Below are positions 1 through 7,746 of a stretch of DNA of 20,195 nucleotides, piece after piece (position 1 is the stretch's first letter; every line of letters starts with the position of its first letter). Made by a program: the position numbers and the translations under genes. This DNA comes from JANNHP01 sp031404455. Lineage in GTDB: Bacteria; Planctomycetota; JAJSAM01; JAJVHW01. The stretch covers positions 1-20,195 of the forward strand of contig JANNHP010000126.1 of assembly GCA_031404455.1 (NCBI GenBank), in the 5' to 3' direction. Below the pieces are notes generated by a model. The model was not told the origin of the DNA, ran no database searches, and saw only the letters and a list, made by a program, of their open reading frames with translations.

Positions 1-463
1 TCTCGGGACGCAGGTGGCCGATCACCGCGACGCGGAAGCGATCTCGCCGTCGCGGCGTCGCGCGCGACTTCACGTCGGCCGACTGGACGATCACCCGCGT
101 CTTGCGCCGCTCCGCCGGGGAGAGCACGTCGAGCGCGCGCTCCTGCAACGCGACGAGCCGCGTCGCCCACGCGATCGACTGCCGCACGCGCCGCGACCCC
201 GGCAGGTCGCGGTAGATGTCGGTCCCGGTCAGCGCGACGACGAGCGGCGCGTCGCCGCGCTCGCGGCGCCACCGCGCGATCGACGTCCAACTCCGCCGCG
301 CGTGGAGCGCGACGAGTACGTCGCAGCGCCGACCGCTCTCGTACGTCACGCCGACGGTCACGCGATGCCCGAGCCCGCGCAGGATCCGCGCCCAGCGCTC
401 CGCGGTGACGCGGTTCCCCTTGCGCGACCCCGGCCGCGCGGGCGTGACGATTCAGATTCGCAA
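1..463 (-). CDS. senB: SenB-like selenosugar synthase, N-terminal part (runs off left edge)
   Basis: SenB joins selenophosphate to a UDP-sugar (UDP-GlcNAc) to make the selenosugar used by SenA in selenoneine synthesis; it acts in the cytoplasm and has a glycosyltransferase (GT-B) fold. About 150 residues are visible from base 451 leftward: the N-terminal IVTPARPGSRKGNRVTAERW, then CDVLVALHARRS, LVVALTGTDIYRDL, RLVALQERA, VIVQSA and VAVIGHLRPE, a series I recognise as typical of the SenB family (usual length about 320 aa). The usual start MRIxIVTPA is matched by TTG CGA ATC TGA ATC GTC ACG from base 463, but codon 4 is TGA (452-454). Without readthrough the next conventional in-frame start is a GTG that removes the conserved N-terminus. 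The gene begins 10 nt after the upstream membrane-protein gene ends, so the two are probably one operon. Family assignment is firm; start and intactness are not. Confidence 0.8.
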
Positions 464-473
464 CGGCCGGATG

Positions 474-1439
474 CTACGCCTCGTCGGGCGCCGCGGGCCG
501 TTCGTAGATGGGGATGAGGAACGACTCGGTGTACGGCCCCGCCGACGTGTTCGCGATGACGTCGAGCGTCCAGTACGCGGGCGGCGACGCGGAGAGGTGC
601 GTGCCTGCGACGTCCTCGGGCAGGTCGAACTCGATCGTCACGTGATGGTCGCTCCCGGGCAGTTCGCCGGGCGGGCGGTCGAGGCGCATCCCGGAGTGTC
701 GCCGCGCGCCGCGGGTCTGGAGCGGCGAGAACCCGGGCGCGACCTCGATCCGGCGCAGGCAGAACGCGGCGCGCTCGAACTGGGCGCCGCCCGCCGACAT
801 CCCGAAGTGGAGCGTCACGCGTTCGCCGGGGTGGAACGGGAACTTCGTGAAGGAGACGTACGCGGTCCCGACGCCGTAGATGCGCCAAGCCTTGCACGCC
901 ATCCACGTCGCCGCGGTGGCGCCCGCAATCCCGAAGAACCAGTAGAGTTCCGCAGGCCGGCCGAAGGCCAGTTGCAGGGACGAGTAGAAGACGAGCCAGA
1001 TCGATCCCGGACTCGACACGATCAACCGACGGAACGGCGATCCCGAGACACCGCGCGGATCCCATCGGTGGTCCCAGTTCCACGGCCTCGCGGGATCGCC
1101 CCGCCGTGCCGCCTCGAGTCGCGCCGCGAGCATCCGGTCGACGACGCTGCCCGGAAGGACGGCAACGATCCACGCCGCTCCGATGACGGCGCACGTCCAG
1201 AAGAACGAGGCCGGTGCGGACACGCCCGATCTCCGTGGGATGAGCCATCCCAAGACCACAACCGTCGCGAGAAACAGCGAGAGCACCTGGACCGCCCACC
1301 ACCGCCAAGTCGGCCGGAGCCGGACCCACTTGATCGGCTCCGGCGGCAGCGGCTTCGCCATCCAGGCGAACTCGTCCGCGCTGGCGGATGAGTTCCCGGG
1401 GCGCGCGCGCGGCCCTCGCTCGTCTCCCGAAGCGTCCAT
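474..1439 (-). CDS. Four-TM membrane protein of unknown function, upstream of senB
   Basis: A 321-aa integral membrane protein I cannot assign with confidence. After a hydrophilic N-terminus there are four likely membrane segments (about residues 47-67, 76-97, 140-159 and 164-183). A beta-rich C-terminal domain follows (about 190-321; FPFHPGERVTLHFGM, HHVTIEFDLPEDVAG, YWTLDVIANTS, FLIPIYERP). The alternating pattern and the WxLDV...FLIPIY ending resemble the arrestin-like C-terminal part of some DUF3592-type proteins; that is a resemblance only. The ATG at 1439 is preceded almost directly by a purine-rich GAGGGGGAG; a second in-frame ATG lies at residue 27. A -10-like CTACCAT lies about 41 nt upstream. 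The gene ends TAG 10 nt before the senB homologue and diverges from the kinase gene at 1559. It may be cotranscribed with senB without being functionally related. Confidence 0.75.
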   Translation of the reverse strand: MDASGDERGPRARPGNSSASADEFAWMAKPLPPEPIKWVRLRPTWRWWAVQVLSLFLATVVVLGWLIPRRSGVSAPASFFWTCAVIGAAWIVAVLPGSVVDRMLAARLEAARRGDPARPWNWDHRWDPRGVSGSPFRRLIVSSPGSIWLVFYSSLQLAFGRPAELYWFFGIAGATAATWMACKAWRIYGVGTAYVSFTKFPFHPGERVTLHFGMSAGGAQFERAAFCLRRIEVAPGFSPLQTRGARRHSGMRLDRPPGELPGSDHHVTIEFDLPEDVAGTHLSASPPAYWTLDVIANTSAGPYTESFLIPIYERPAAPDEA

Positions 1440-1480
1440 CTCCCCCTCGCCGCGACGGTGCTGACGTCGCGAGCGGCGCG

Positions 1481-1486
1481 ATGGTA
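1481..1486 (-). promoter_or_regulatory. Putative -10 element (TACCAT) for the membrane-protein/senB operon
   Basis: Reading leftward the sequence is CTACCAT, 41 nt before the ATG at 1439. That leaves room for a short leader carrying the GAGGGGGAG ribosome site. It matches the CTAnnnT pattern seen before other genes here. I see no convincing -35. Confidence 0.4.
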
Positions 1487-1558
1487 GCGAGCTCGGACGG
1501 ACCGTGCCCCGAACGCGTGCCGCTCAACTCCCGCAGCCTCCCGGTTCGATGATGCCTC

Positions 1559-3493
1559 GTGCCCGACCGGGAGGAGACCGCCACTCGCACCGCCCTGGCG
1601 CAGGCCGATTCCGAGCTCCTCTCGGACCGCGTGCTCGGCCGCTGCACCGTGACGGCGCTCGACGGACGGCGGTTCCCGACGCTCGGCGGCATCACGATCG
1701 TGGAGCGCATCGGTCAGGGCGGCATGGGCGTCGTCTACCGCGGACGTCACCCGCGCCTCGGCATCGACGTCGCCGTGAAAGTTCTGCCGCCGTCGCTCGA
1801 GCAGTCGGAGCCGACGTTCGCGGAGCGGTTCGAACGCGAGGCGCGCATCGCGGCGCGCGTGCGGTCCGACCACCTCGTCGCCGTCCTCGACGTGGACACC
1901 GACGCGGCGTCGGGCTGCCGCTTCCTCGTGATGGAACTCGTCACGGGCACCAACGGCGCGCGCTGGCTGCGCGACATCTCGGTCGCCGGACGCATCGGCG
2001 TGCCGGAGCGCGACGCGATCGACGTCTGCCTCGCCGCGGCGAAGGGCCTCGCGGCGGCGCACGCGGCGGGCGTCGTCCACCGCGATGTGAAGCCCGGCAA
2101 CGTGCTGATCCCGTTCGGTTCGGACGGCCTCCCCGCTCTCCATCGGACGAAGCTCTCCGACCTCGGTCTCGCGCGGCCCGACACCGGCGAGGAGAGCCTC
2201 ACCGGCACGAACACGCCGCTCGGCACGCCGGGCTACATGGCGCCCGAGCAGATCCGCAGCGGGCGCGACGCGGGCCGCCCCGCGGACGTGTTCGGTCTCG
2301 GCGCGATGATGTACGCGCTCCTCGCGGGGCAGTCGCCGTTCCGCGCGGACACGCCGGTCGACGCGCTCGTGCGCACCGTGAAAGGCGACTTCAAGCCGAT
2401 CGCCGAGGTGCGGCCCGACGTCTCCGCGGCGACGGCGGCACTCGTCACGCGCTGTCTCGCGCCGGAGCCCTCGGACCGTTTCGCCGACGGCGCCATGCTC
2501 TGCGAGGCGCTCGAGATCTGCCGCGACGCGCGCGGTGCGGGATCGTTCGACGCGGAGACCGCCGCGGCGCGCGTGACGTCGCTCGGCCGGACCGCGACGC
2601 CGACGCGCACCGTGCCGCGGGCGCCCGCACCGTCGAGGACACCCGACGGTCCCGTCACTGCGACGCGCACGGCCGCGGCCACTGCGCGGCCCGCGCCGCC
2701 GTCTGCGGAGTCGCCGTGGGGCGGCCTCCTCGTCCTCGCGTTCCTCGCGGCCGCGACGGCCGGAGTCGTCATCTGGAAATCGGGAGACGGGGAGATCCGC
2801 GGGGAACCGCGCGCCCGCGCCGTTGTTCCGATCGTGGTCCCGCGCGACGAGGCTTCTCCGGCAACCGCGAGCGAGAAGCCGAGCGAGCACGAGACGCCCG
2901 ACGCGGCGGCGTCCTCGGCGACCGAACCGGAGCAGCCTGCCGACGAGCCCGCCACGCCGCCCGCCGCGACGGTGGCGGCGAGGGTCGCGCCTCGCACGGC
3001 CACGGCCGCGCCCGAATCGAACGACCGGACCACCGAACCGAAGCCGTCCGCGCCGGAAGCGAACGGCCCCGCGACGCCGCTCGAGGCCGCGCAGGAGTTC
3101 GACCTCGCGGGCCTCGCCGCTCAGGAGGACTCGTTCGCCGCGAAGCAGATCAGGAAGCTCGTGGCGCAGTTCCGCCGCGGCGACCTCGCGGCCGCGGCCG
3201 ACGTCCAGCAGCGACTCGCGCAGTTCTACATGCGCTTCGGCGACGCCGCCCGCGCGCGCGTCGCACGGCAGCACGCGCTCGCGCTCGACGTCGCCGTCGC
3301 CGCGGCGAAAGCGCCCGCGAAGCGCGCGGACGTTCCCGCCCCGCCCACTGCGCCGCCGCAAGGCGCGCCGCCGCCCGCCGGATCCGCCGGACAGCCCGCG
3401 TCGCCTCCGCCCCCGCCTCCTCCGCAGCAGGGCGGCGGGAAGCCCCCACCCGGTGGCCCACCGCCCGGCGGTCCGCCGCGCGGCGGACGCTGA
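1559..3493 (+). CDS. Membrane-anchored Hanks-type Ser/Thr protein kinase
   Basis: A 644-aa protein kinase. The N-terminal kinase domain (about residues 43-320) is complete: glycine loop GQGGMGVVY (52-60), ATP lysine K74 in VAVKV, alpha-C glutamate E94, catalytic HRD with D176, N181, metal-binding D201 (DLG rather than DFG, common in bacterial kinases), GTPGYMAPE ending at E230, and D243. An Ala/Pro-rich linker leads to one membrane helix (about 387-405). Outside the membrane lie a Glu/Pro/Ala-rich stretch, a helical region (about 505-590) and a Pro/Gly tail. This is the single-pass kinase-plus-sensor layout, but I recognise no PASTA or other sensor domain. GTG at 1559 is the first start after an in-frame TGA at 1550 and lacks a visible ribosome site. 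The gene diverges from the membrane-protein/senB operon. Substrates are unknown; the following ABC exporter is a neighbour, not a shown target. Confidence 0.92.
   Translation: MPDREETATRTALAQADSELLSDRVLGRCTVTALDGRRFPTLGGITIVERIGQGGMGVVYRGRHPRLGIDVAVKVLPPSLEQSEPTFAERFEREARIAARVRSDHLVAVLDVDTDAASGCRFLVMELVTGTNGARWLRDISVAGRIGVPERDAIDVCLAAAKGLAAAHAAGVVHRDVKPGNVLIPFGSDGLPALHRTKLSDLGLARPDTGEESLTGTNTPLGTPGYMAPEQIRSGRDAGRPADVFGLGAMMYALLAGQSPFRADTPVDALVRTVKGDFKPIAEVRPDVSAATAALVTRCLAPEPSDRFADGAMLCEALEICRDARGAGSFDAETAAARVTSLGRTATPTRTVPRAPAPSRTPDGPVTATRTAAATARPAPPSAESPWGGLLVLAFLAAATAGVVIWKSGDGEIRGEPRARAVVPIVVPRDEASPATASEKPSEHETPDAAASSATEPEQPADEPATPPAATVAARVAPRTATAAPESNDRTTEPKPSAPEANGPATPLEAAQEFDLAGLAAQEDSFAAKQIRKLVAQFRRGDLAAAADVQQRLAQFYMRFGDAARARVARQHALALDVAVAAAKAPAKRADVPAPPTAPPQGAPPPAGSAGQPASPPPPPPPQQGGGKPPPGGPPPGGPPRGGR
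3471..3488. repeat. Perfect 18-nt palindrome at the end of the kinase gene
   Basis: GTCCGCCGCGCGGCGGAC is fully self-complementary and sits just inside the 3' end of the kinase gene, encoding part of the Pro/Gly tail. It could act as a terminator-like hairpin or be a by-product of the GC-rich repeat-like tail. Confidence 0.35.
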
Positions 3494-3834
3494 TCCCGTC
3501 GCGGCGTGCGCGCCCTCGCCGGAAACTGTTCCGCGTCCCGCGACGTCGCCCCGTAGGCTTCCGCCCTTCCTGGCGCCCCATGACGAACTCCGCGAACCCG
3601 TCCATCCGACTTTCGGCCACCCGCGACGCGGGCCGCTGCCGGAATTCGCGACTCACGCGGGAAGACTCGCGCGCGACGTGGCCGATCTTCGTCACGTCGC
3701 AGGCCTACGGGCCCGCGGGTCTCGGCCGGCTCTAGCCGGCACGACGACCGCGACCCGAGGCCCGATGCGCCGTGTGCGCATGCAACGCCGTCGCGACGAC
3801 CCCTTCCCACGTCAACCTCCCGCGTGAGTTCCCC
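3494..3834. other. Gap between kinase and ABC exporter genes; no convincing gene
   Basis: About 340 nt without a supported gene. A small hairpin is formed by GCCGGC-TCTA-GCCGGC (3725-3740). A TAGGCT at 3554-3559 resembles the -10 elements seen elsewhere and could drive the ABC operon, but it would leave a leader of roughly 270 nt. A 51-codon open frame (3580-3735) opens with ATG, but its composition gives no reason to believe it. Confidence 0.4.
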
Positions 3835-5628
3835 ATGAGTCCCGTTCCGAAACCCGCCGAACCGCTCCCCGACGTGCGCAGCGCGCGCACGCTCGCGAAA
3901 CTCATCCGGCGCTTCGCGCCGCTGAAGGCCGAGACGTCGGGCACGGTCCTGCTCTACCTCGCGCGCACGGCGTGCGACCTCACCGTGTCGTGGCTGATCG
4001 GCGTGGCGATCGGCATGCTCGCGACCGCGCACGGCAAGGGCGCCCTCCCCGACGAGTTCGTCTCGGCGGTGTGGCTCCTCGCCGCCGTGATGGTCGCGCG
4101 CATCTCGCTCATGTACCTCTCGACCGTCGCCGCGGCGGCGCTGGCGCAGCAGATCGAGAACGCGCTCCGCAGCGAGCTCTTCGCCAAGGTGACGAGCCTC
4201 CGCTTCACGTACCACGACGAGAATCGCAGCGGCAAGACGATCGCCCGCTCGCTCCGCGACATGGAGAAGGCGCGCCACTTCTTCCGCGAGGTCGCGTTCG
4301 GCTACCTTGACGCGCTGCTGATGATCGCGGGCGTGCTCGTGGCCTCGTTCATCGCGCACTGGACGTACGGCGTCGCCATCGCGCTGGTGGTCGGCACGGC
4401 GTTCGGGCTCACGCTCTGGATCGGCGTGCGGATCGCGCGCATGGACCGCGTCATCTCCGACAACTACGACCGCGTCTCCACGAACCTCCAGGAGAACGTC
4501 GCCGGCGCGCGCGTGGTCCGTGCATTCGGACGCGAGCCGGAGGAGTCGGCGAAGTTCGGCGGCTCGCTCGGCACGTTCACGGGGAGCTGGACCGCGCTCT
4601 CCAACTTCTGGACGAGCCTCACTCCGTGGATCGGGAGCATCTACCCGCTCGCGTACCCGGCGGTCCTCGCGATCGGCGCGTGGCGCGTCGGCCGCGGCGT
4701 CGCGGGCGTGGGCGAGATCGCATCGGTGCTCTTCTGCGCGCGCCTCGTCCACCACCGCCTGCGCCCGCTGACCCGTCTCGTCATCATGGGACAGGAAGCC
4801 GTGGCGAGCGCGACGCGGGTCTTCGAGGTGCTGGACCGGACCGACGTCATCCCGGCCGACGTGAACTCGAAGCGACTGCCGCCGGGCGGAGGGGATCTGG
4901 TGCTCGACGACCTCCACTTCTCGCACCCGAAGGGGCCTTCGGTGCTGCGCGGCGTGTCGCTCCACGTCCCCGCGGGATCGTCGCTCGGCATCCTCGGGCC
5001 CACGGGCTCGGGCAAGACGAGCCTCGTCCAACTGCTGCCGCGGTTCTACGACCCGAGTAGCGGGCGCATCCTGCTCGACGGCGTGGACATCGCGGACCTC
5101 GACGTCCACGAGCTGCGCCGCGCGGTGGGACTCGTCTTCCAGGAGCCGTTCCTCTTCTCGGCCACCGTGGCGGACAACATCGCCTACGGGGCGCCCCTGG
5201 CGTCGCGCGAGCGGATCGTCGAGTGCGCGAAGCTCGCGGCGGCGGACGAGTTCATCGTGGGGCTGCCGAAGGGCTACGACACGATGGTCGGCGAACGCGG
5301 GGTCAGCCTCTCCGGCGGTCAGCGCCAGCGCCTCACGATCGCGCGCGCTCTCGCCATGGACCCGCGCGTCCTCATCTTCGACGACGCGACGGCCAGCGTG
5401 GACGCCGTGACGGAGCGCGAGCTCTTCCAGGGAATCCGCGCCGCCGCGCGCGGACGGACGACGCTCGTCATCAGTCAGCGCGTGACCTCGATCCGGTGGT
5501 GCGACCGCATCGCCGTGCTCGAGGCGGGTCGCGTCACCGGTGTCGGAACGCACGCCGAGATGCTGCAGATGAGCTCCCTCTACCGCGACGTGTTGAGGCA
5601 TCAGCAGTTGACGGGAGCCGTGGCATGA
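3835..5628 (+). CDS. ABC exporter half-transporter, degenerate-site subunit
   Basis: A 597-aa type IV (MsbA-like) exporter half: six-helix membrane domain (about residues 35-330) fused to a nucleotide-binding domain. Walker A is GPTGSGKT (388-395) and the signature is a perfect LSGGQRQ (492-498). The residue after Walker B D516 is D517 instead of the catalytic Glu (IFDDATASVD), and the H-loop His is replaced by Q548 (ISQRV). D-for-E and Q-for-H are the hallmarks of the non-hydrolysing site in heterodimeric exporters such as TM287/288. ATG at 3835 is chosen because the MSPVPKPAEP start sits at a normal distance before the first helix; an in-frame ATG at 3772 is possible but adds 21 unlikely residues. 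Its stop overlaps the next start as ATGA. Substrate unknown (lipid, drug or peptide are all possible). Confidence 0.92.
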   Translation: MSPVPKPAEPLPDVRSARTLAKLIRRFAPLKAETSGTVLLYLARTACDLTVSWLIGVAIGMLATAHGKGALPDEFVSAVWLLAAVMVARISLMYLSTVAAAALAQQIENALRSELFAKVTSLRFTYHDENRSGKTIARSLRDMEKARHFFREVAFGYLDALLMIAGVLVASFIAHWTYGVAIALVVGTAFGLTLWIGVRIARMDRVISDNYDRVSTNLQENVAGARVVRAFGREPEESAKFGGSLGTFTGSWTALSNFWTSLTPWIGSIYPLAYPAVLAIGAWRVGRGVAGVGEIASVLFCARLVHHRLRPLTRLVIMGQEAVASATRVFEVLDRTDVIPADVNSKRLPPGGGDLVLDDLHFSHPKGPSVLRGVSLHVPAGSSLGILGPTGSGKTSLVQLLPRFYDPSSGRILLDGVDIADLDVHELRRAVGLVFQEPFLFSATVADNIAYGAPLASRERIVECAKLAAADEFIVGLPKGYDTMVGERGVSLSGGQRQRLTIARALAMDPRVLIFDDATASVDAVTERELFQGIRAAARGRTTLVISQRVTSIRWCDRIAVLEAGRVTGVGTHAEMLQMSSLYRDVLRHQQLTGAVA

Positions 5629-7406
5629 GCGACGAGATGGAACTGGAGGAGGAGTTCGCGCGCGCGCCGCTGGCGCAGGCGCGACTGCGCCGTCTGCTCG
5701 GCTATCTGAAGCCCTACAAGCGGACGATGATCTGGGCGCTCGCGCTCGAGGCGCTCTGGGTGGTGTCGATGCTCGTCGAGGTGGAGCTCATCGGCTACGC
5801 CCAGGACGGGCCGGTCGCCGGCGGCGACTGGACGGGCATGGCCGTCCTGGCCGCCGTGATGCTCGGCAACGTGGTGTTCCGCGCGTGGTTCACCGTGTGG
5901 GAGATCCGCACGACCACGCGCATCGGCGTAGAGGTGATGCACGCGATCAGGAAGGACGTCTTCGACCACATCCAGCGCCTCTCGATGCGCTACTTCGACC
6001 GCACGAAGCAGGGGCGCATCATCGCGCGCGCCGACCGCGACGTGGACACGATGGAGCACCTCCTCCTCTGGGGCCCGGTCGTGCTCGTCAATCTCGTGTT
6101 CTCGATGGTGCTCGGCTTCGGGCGGATGTGCGGCAGCCACGCTTCGATGGCGCTCTGGATCGTGCCGGCGATCCCGGTGCTCTGGGCGCTGACGCGCACG
6201 TTCGAGAAGATCAGCTACCCGGCGTACCGCCGCGTGCGCGAGACGCACTCGTCGATCAGCTCGCACGTGGCCGAGACGATCACCGGCGTGCGCGTCGTGA
6301 TGGCGTTCTCGGCCGAGAGTCGCGAGCTCGCGCGCCTCGAGAAGCGGCAGGCGGCGTACCGCGACGCGGTGCTCTCGAGCACGCGGATGTCGGGGGCCTA
6401 CGTGCCGTGCCTGCTCCTCGTGCTCCAGGCGATCACGATCGTGGCCCTCGTCGTCGGCGGCGGCGCCGTGGCGTCGGGAGACATGACCGCGGGCGGGCTG
6501 ATGGTGCTCGTCATGATGATCGGCTTCGTGCTCGGACCGGTCGAGGGCCTCGGCGGCCTCTACACCGAGAGCCTCATCGCGGGGGCCGCGGCGGAGCGGA
6601 TCTTCCTCCTGATGGACACGGACCCCGAGGTGAAGGACCGCGAGGGCGTGACCGATCCGGGGCGGCTCACGGGCGAGATCTCATTCGAGGACGTGTCGTT
6701 CGCCTACGAGCCCGACGGCCGTCACGGCAATCAGCTAGAGGGCGTGTCGTTCCGCGTGGCGCCGGGCGAGACCGTGGCACTCGTCGGCCACACGGGTGCC
6801 GGCAAGACGTCGATCGTCAACCTGATCGCGCGCTTCTACGAGGCGCAGGGCGGCGTCGTGCGCGTGGACGGGCGGGACATCCGGTCGATCTCCGTGTCGG
6901 CGCTCCACCGTCAGATGGGAATGGTGCTGCAGGAGAGCTTCCTCTTCGCGGGCAGCGTGCTCGACAACCTGCGCTTCGTGCGCCCCGCGCTCACCGAGGA
7001 GCAAGCGACGCGCGGCTTCGCTGACCTCGGCTGCGTCGAAGTCCTGCGCGGCCTCTCGCAGGGCCTCGCGACCGAGGTCGGCGAGCGCGGCGCCAACCTC
7101 TCGGAGGGCGAGCGGCAGATCGTCTGCTTCGTGCGGGCCCTCCTCGCGCACCCGTCGATCCTCATCCTCGACGAGGCGACGAGCGCCGTGGACACGCGCA
7201 CGGAGTCGCTGATCCTCCACGCGCTGAACGAACTCGCGTCGCGGCAGACGACGGTCGTCATCGCGCACCGCCTCTCGACGATCCGTCACGCGGACCGCAT
7301 CCTCGTGCTCGAGCACGGACGCGTCGTCGAGCAGGGCACGCACGACGGCCTCGTCGCCGCCGGCGGCCAGTACGCGAACCTCTACCGCGAGTACGCGACG
7401 ACCTAG
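5625..7406 (+). CDS. ABC exporter half-transporter, catalytic subunit
   Basis: A 593-aa partner of the preceding gene, starting within its stop codon (ATGA overlap), so translation is probably coupled. A six-helix membrane domain (about residues 35-330) precedes the nucleotide-binding domain. Walker A is GHTGAGKT (388-395), and Walker B with catalytic Glu is ILDEATSAVD (D516, E517). The H-loop is IAHRLST with H548. The signature, however, reads LSEGERQ (492-498) instead of LSGGQRQ. This is complementary to the first subunit: this subunit's Walker A/B and His meet the partner's perfect signature in the active site, while the partner's D/Q-altered Walker B meets this altered signature in the inactive one. 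The pair is therefore predicted to work as an obligate heterodimer in the inner membrane. The gene ends TAG. Confidence 0.93.
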   Translation: MSDEMELEEEFARAPLAQARLRRLLGYLKPYKRTMIWALALEALWVVSMLVEVELIGYAQDGPVAGGDWTGMAVLAAVMLGNVVFRAWFTVWEIRTTTRIGVEVMHAIRKDVFDHIQRLSMRYFDRTKQGRIIARADRDVDTMEHLLLWGPVVLVNLVFSMVLGFGRMCGSHASMALWIVPAIPVLWALTRTFEKISYPAYRRVRETHSSISSHVAETITGVRVVMAFSAESRELARLEKRQAAYRDAVLSSTRMSGAYVPCLLLVLQAITIVALVVGGGAVASGDMTAGGLMVLVMMIGFVLGPVEGLGGLYTESLIAGAAAERIFLLMDTDPEVKDREGVTDPGRLTGEISFEDVSFAYEPDGRHGNQLEGVSFRVAPGETVALVGHTGAGKTSIVNLIARFYEAQGGVVRVDGRDIRSISVSALHRQMGMVLQESFLFAGSVLDNLRFVRPALTEEQATRGFADLGCVEVLRGLSQGLATEVGERGANLSEGERQIVCFVRALLAHPSILILDEATSAVDTRTESLILHALNELASRQTTVVIAHRLSTIRHADRILVLEHGRVVEQGTHDGLVAAGGQYANLYREYATT

Positions 7407-7450
7407 GACGAGGAGCGGAGAGGCTCCGAGGACGACGGGGGCATGGTCCG

Positions 7451-7652
7451 CGATGAAAGAGCGGAGCCCGACTCGCCAGTGGCGAGTCGGGCAATGCCCA
7501 TAGGTCCGGAAACGACTTCGAGCAGGGGTGCGGGGGAACCGTCCGCGGGACGGTTCCCTACATCCCCGCCCCATTGCCGCGTCTCGCGGCAACAGGTCTC
7601 CTGCCGAAGTCGTCCGGACTAGCGACGACGAAATCCGCTCTCGCTTTCGTCG
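7451..7652 (+). other. Nested multi-branch base-paired element (candidate structured RNA or foldback repeat)
   Basis: I can pair almost all of this stretch by eye. Outer stem P1: 7451-7458 with 7645-7652 (one G-T wobble) and, after a 4-nt bulge, 7459-7465 with 7634-7640. Inside it, P2 is a perfect 12-bp hairpin with an AGT loop (7466-7477/7481-7492). P3 is a 15-bp stem with an AA bulge (7504-7510 plus 7513-7520 paired with 7605-7619). P3 encloses P4, an 11-bp hairpin with GCG loop (7534-7544/7548-7558) that can be extended by GCGGGG/CCCCGC, and P5, an 8-bp hairpin with TCT loop (7574-7581/7585-7592). I do not recognise it as a known riboswitch or ncRNA class. It may be a structured RNA, a leader of the 7747 gene, an exporter 3' end, or a MITE-like foldback element. 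Strand is nominal. Confidence 0.55.
7466..7492 (+). terminator. 12-bp perfect hairpin after the ABC exporter operon
   Basis: GCCCGACTCGCC, loop AGT, then its exact complement. It lies about 60 nt after the exporter stop codon. There is no T-tract, so intrinsic termination is only a possibility; it is also part (P2) of the larger structured element. Confidence 0.4.
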
Positions 7653-7746
7653 GCGGCGTCCCCGCAGAATCCGTGTCGGTCCGGCTCCCGGATGCCGGTC
7701 GATGGGATGGAGCCCGGTCCGGGCTCCTTGGCGAGGGAGGCTCTAC

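Larger units (their letters stand above)
7407..7746. other. Gene-free stretch dominated by base-paired elements
   Basis: 340 nt with no supported gene. It holds, in order: a weak hairpin CGGAG/CTCCG just after the exporter stop (7416-7428), the nested structured element 7451-7652, a hairpin GGAGCCCG-GTC-CGGGCTCC (7709-7727), and a good ribosome site GAGGGAGG six nt before the ATG at 7747. No clear promoter was found for the 7747 gene. Confidence 0.6.

Noticed and set aside
1022..3361. Very long open frame antisense to the kinase, and similar antisense frames at 9037-11862 and 12091-14901
   Set aside because: They are Arg/Ala/Gly-rich translations of the complementary strand of clear genes, a usual effect of high GC; none shows a recognisable domain, signal peptide or ribosome site.
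3580..3735. 51-codon open frame starting ATG after a TAGGCT element
   Set aside because: No ribosome site, no domain, atypical composition; it may simply be part of the leader of the exporter genes.
3772..3834. Upstream ATG start for exporter subunit 1
   Set aside because: It adds 21 residues unlike the family N-terminus; ATG 3835 gives 597 aa, almost equal to its 593-aa partner with matching motif positions.
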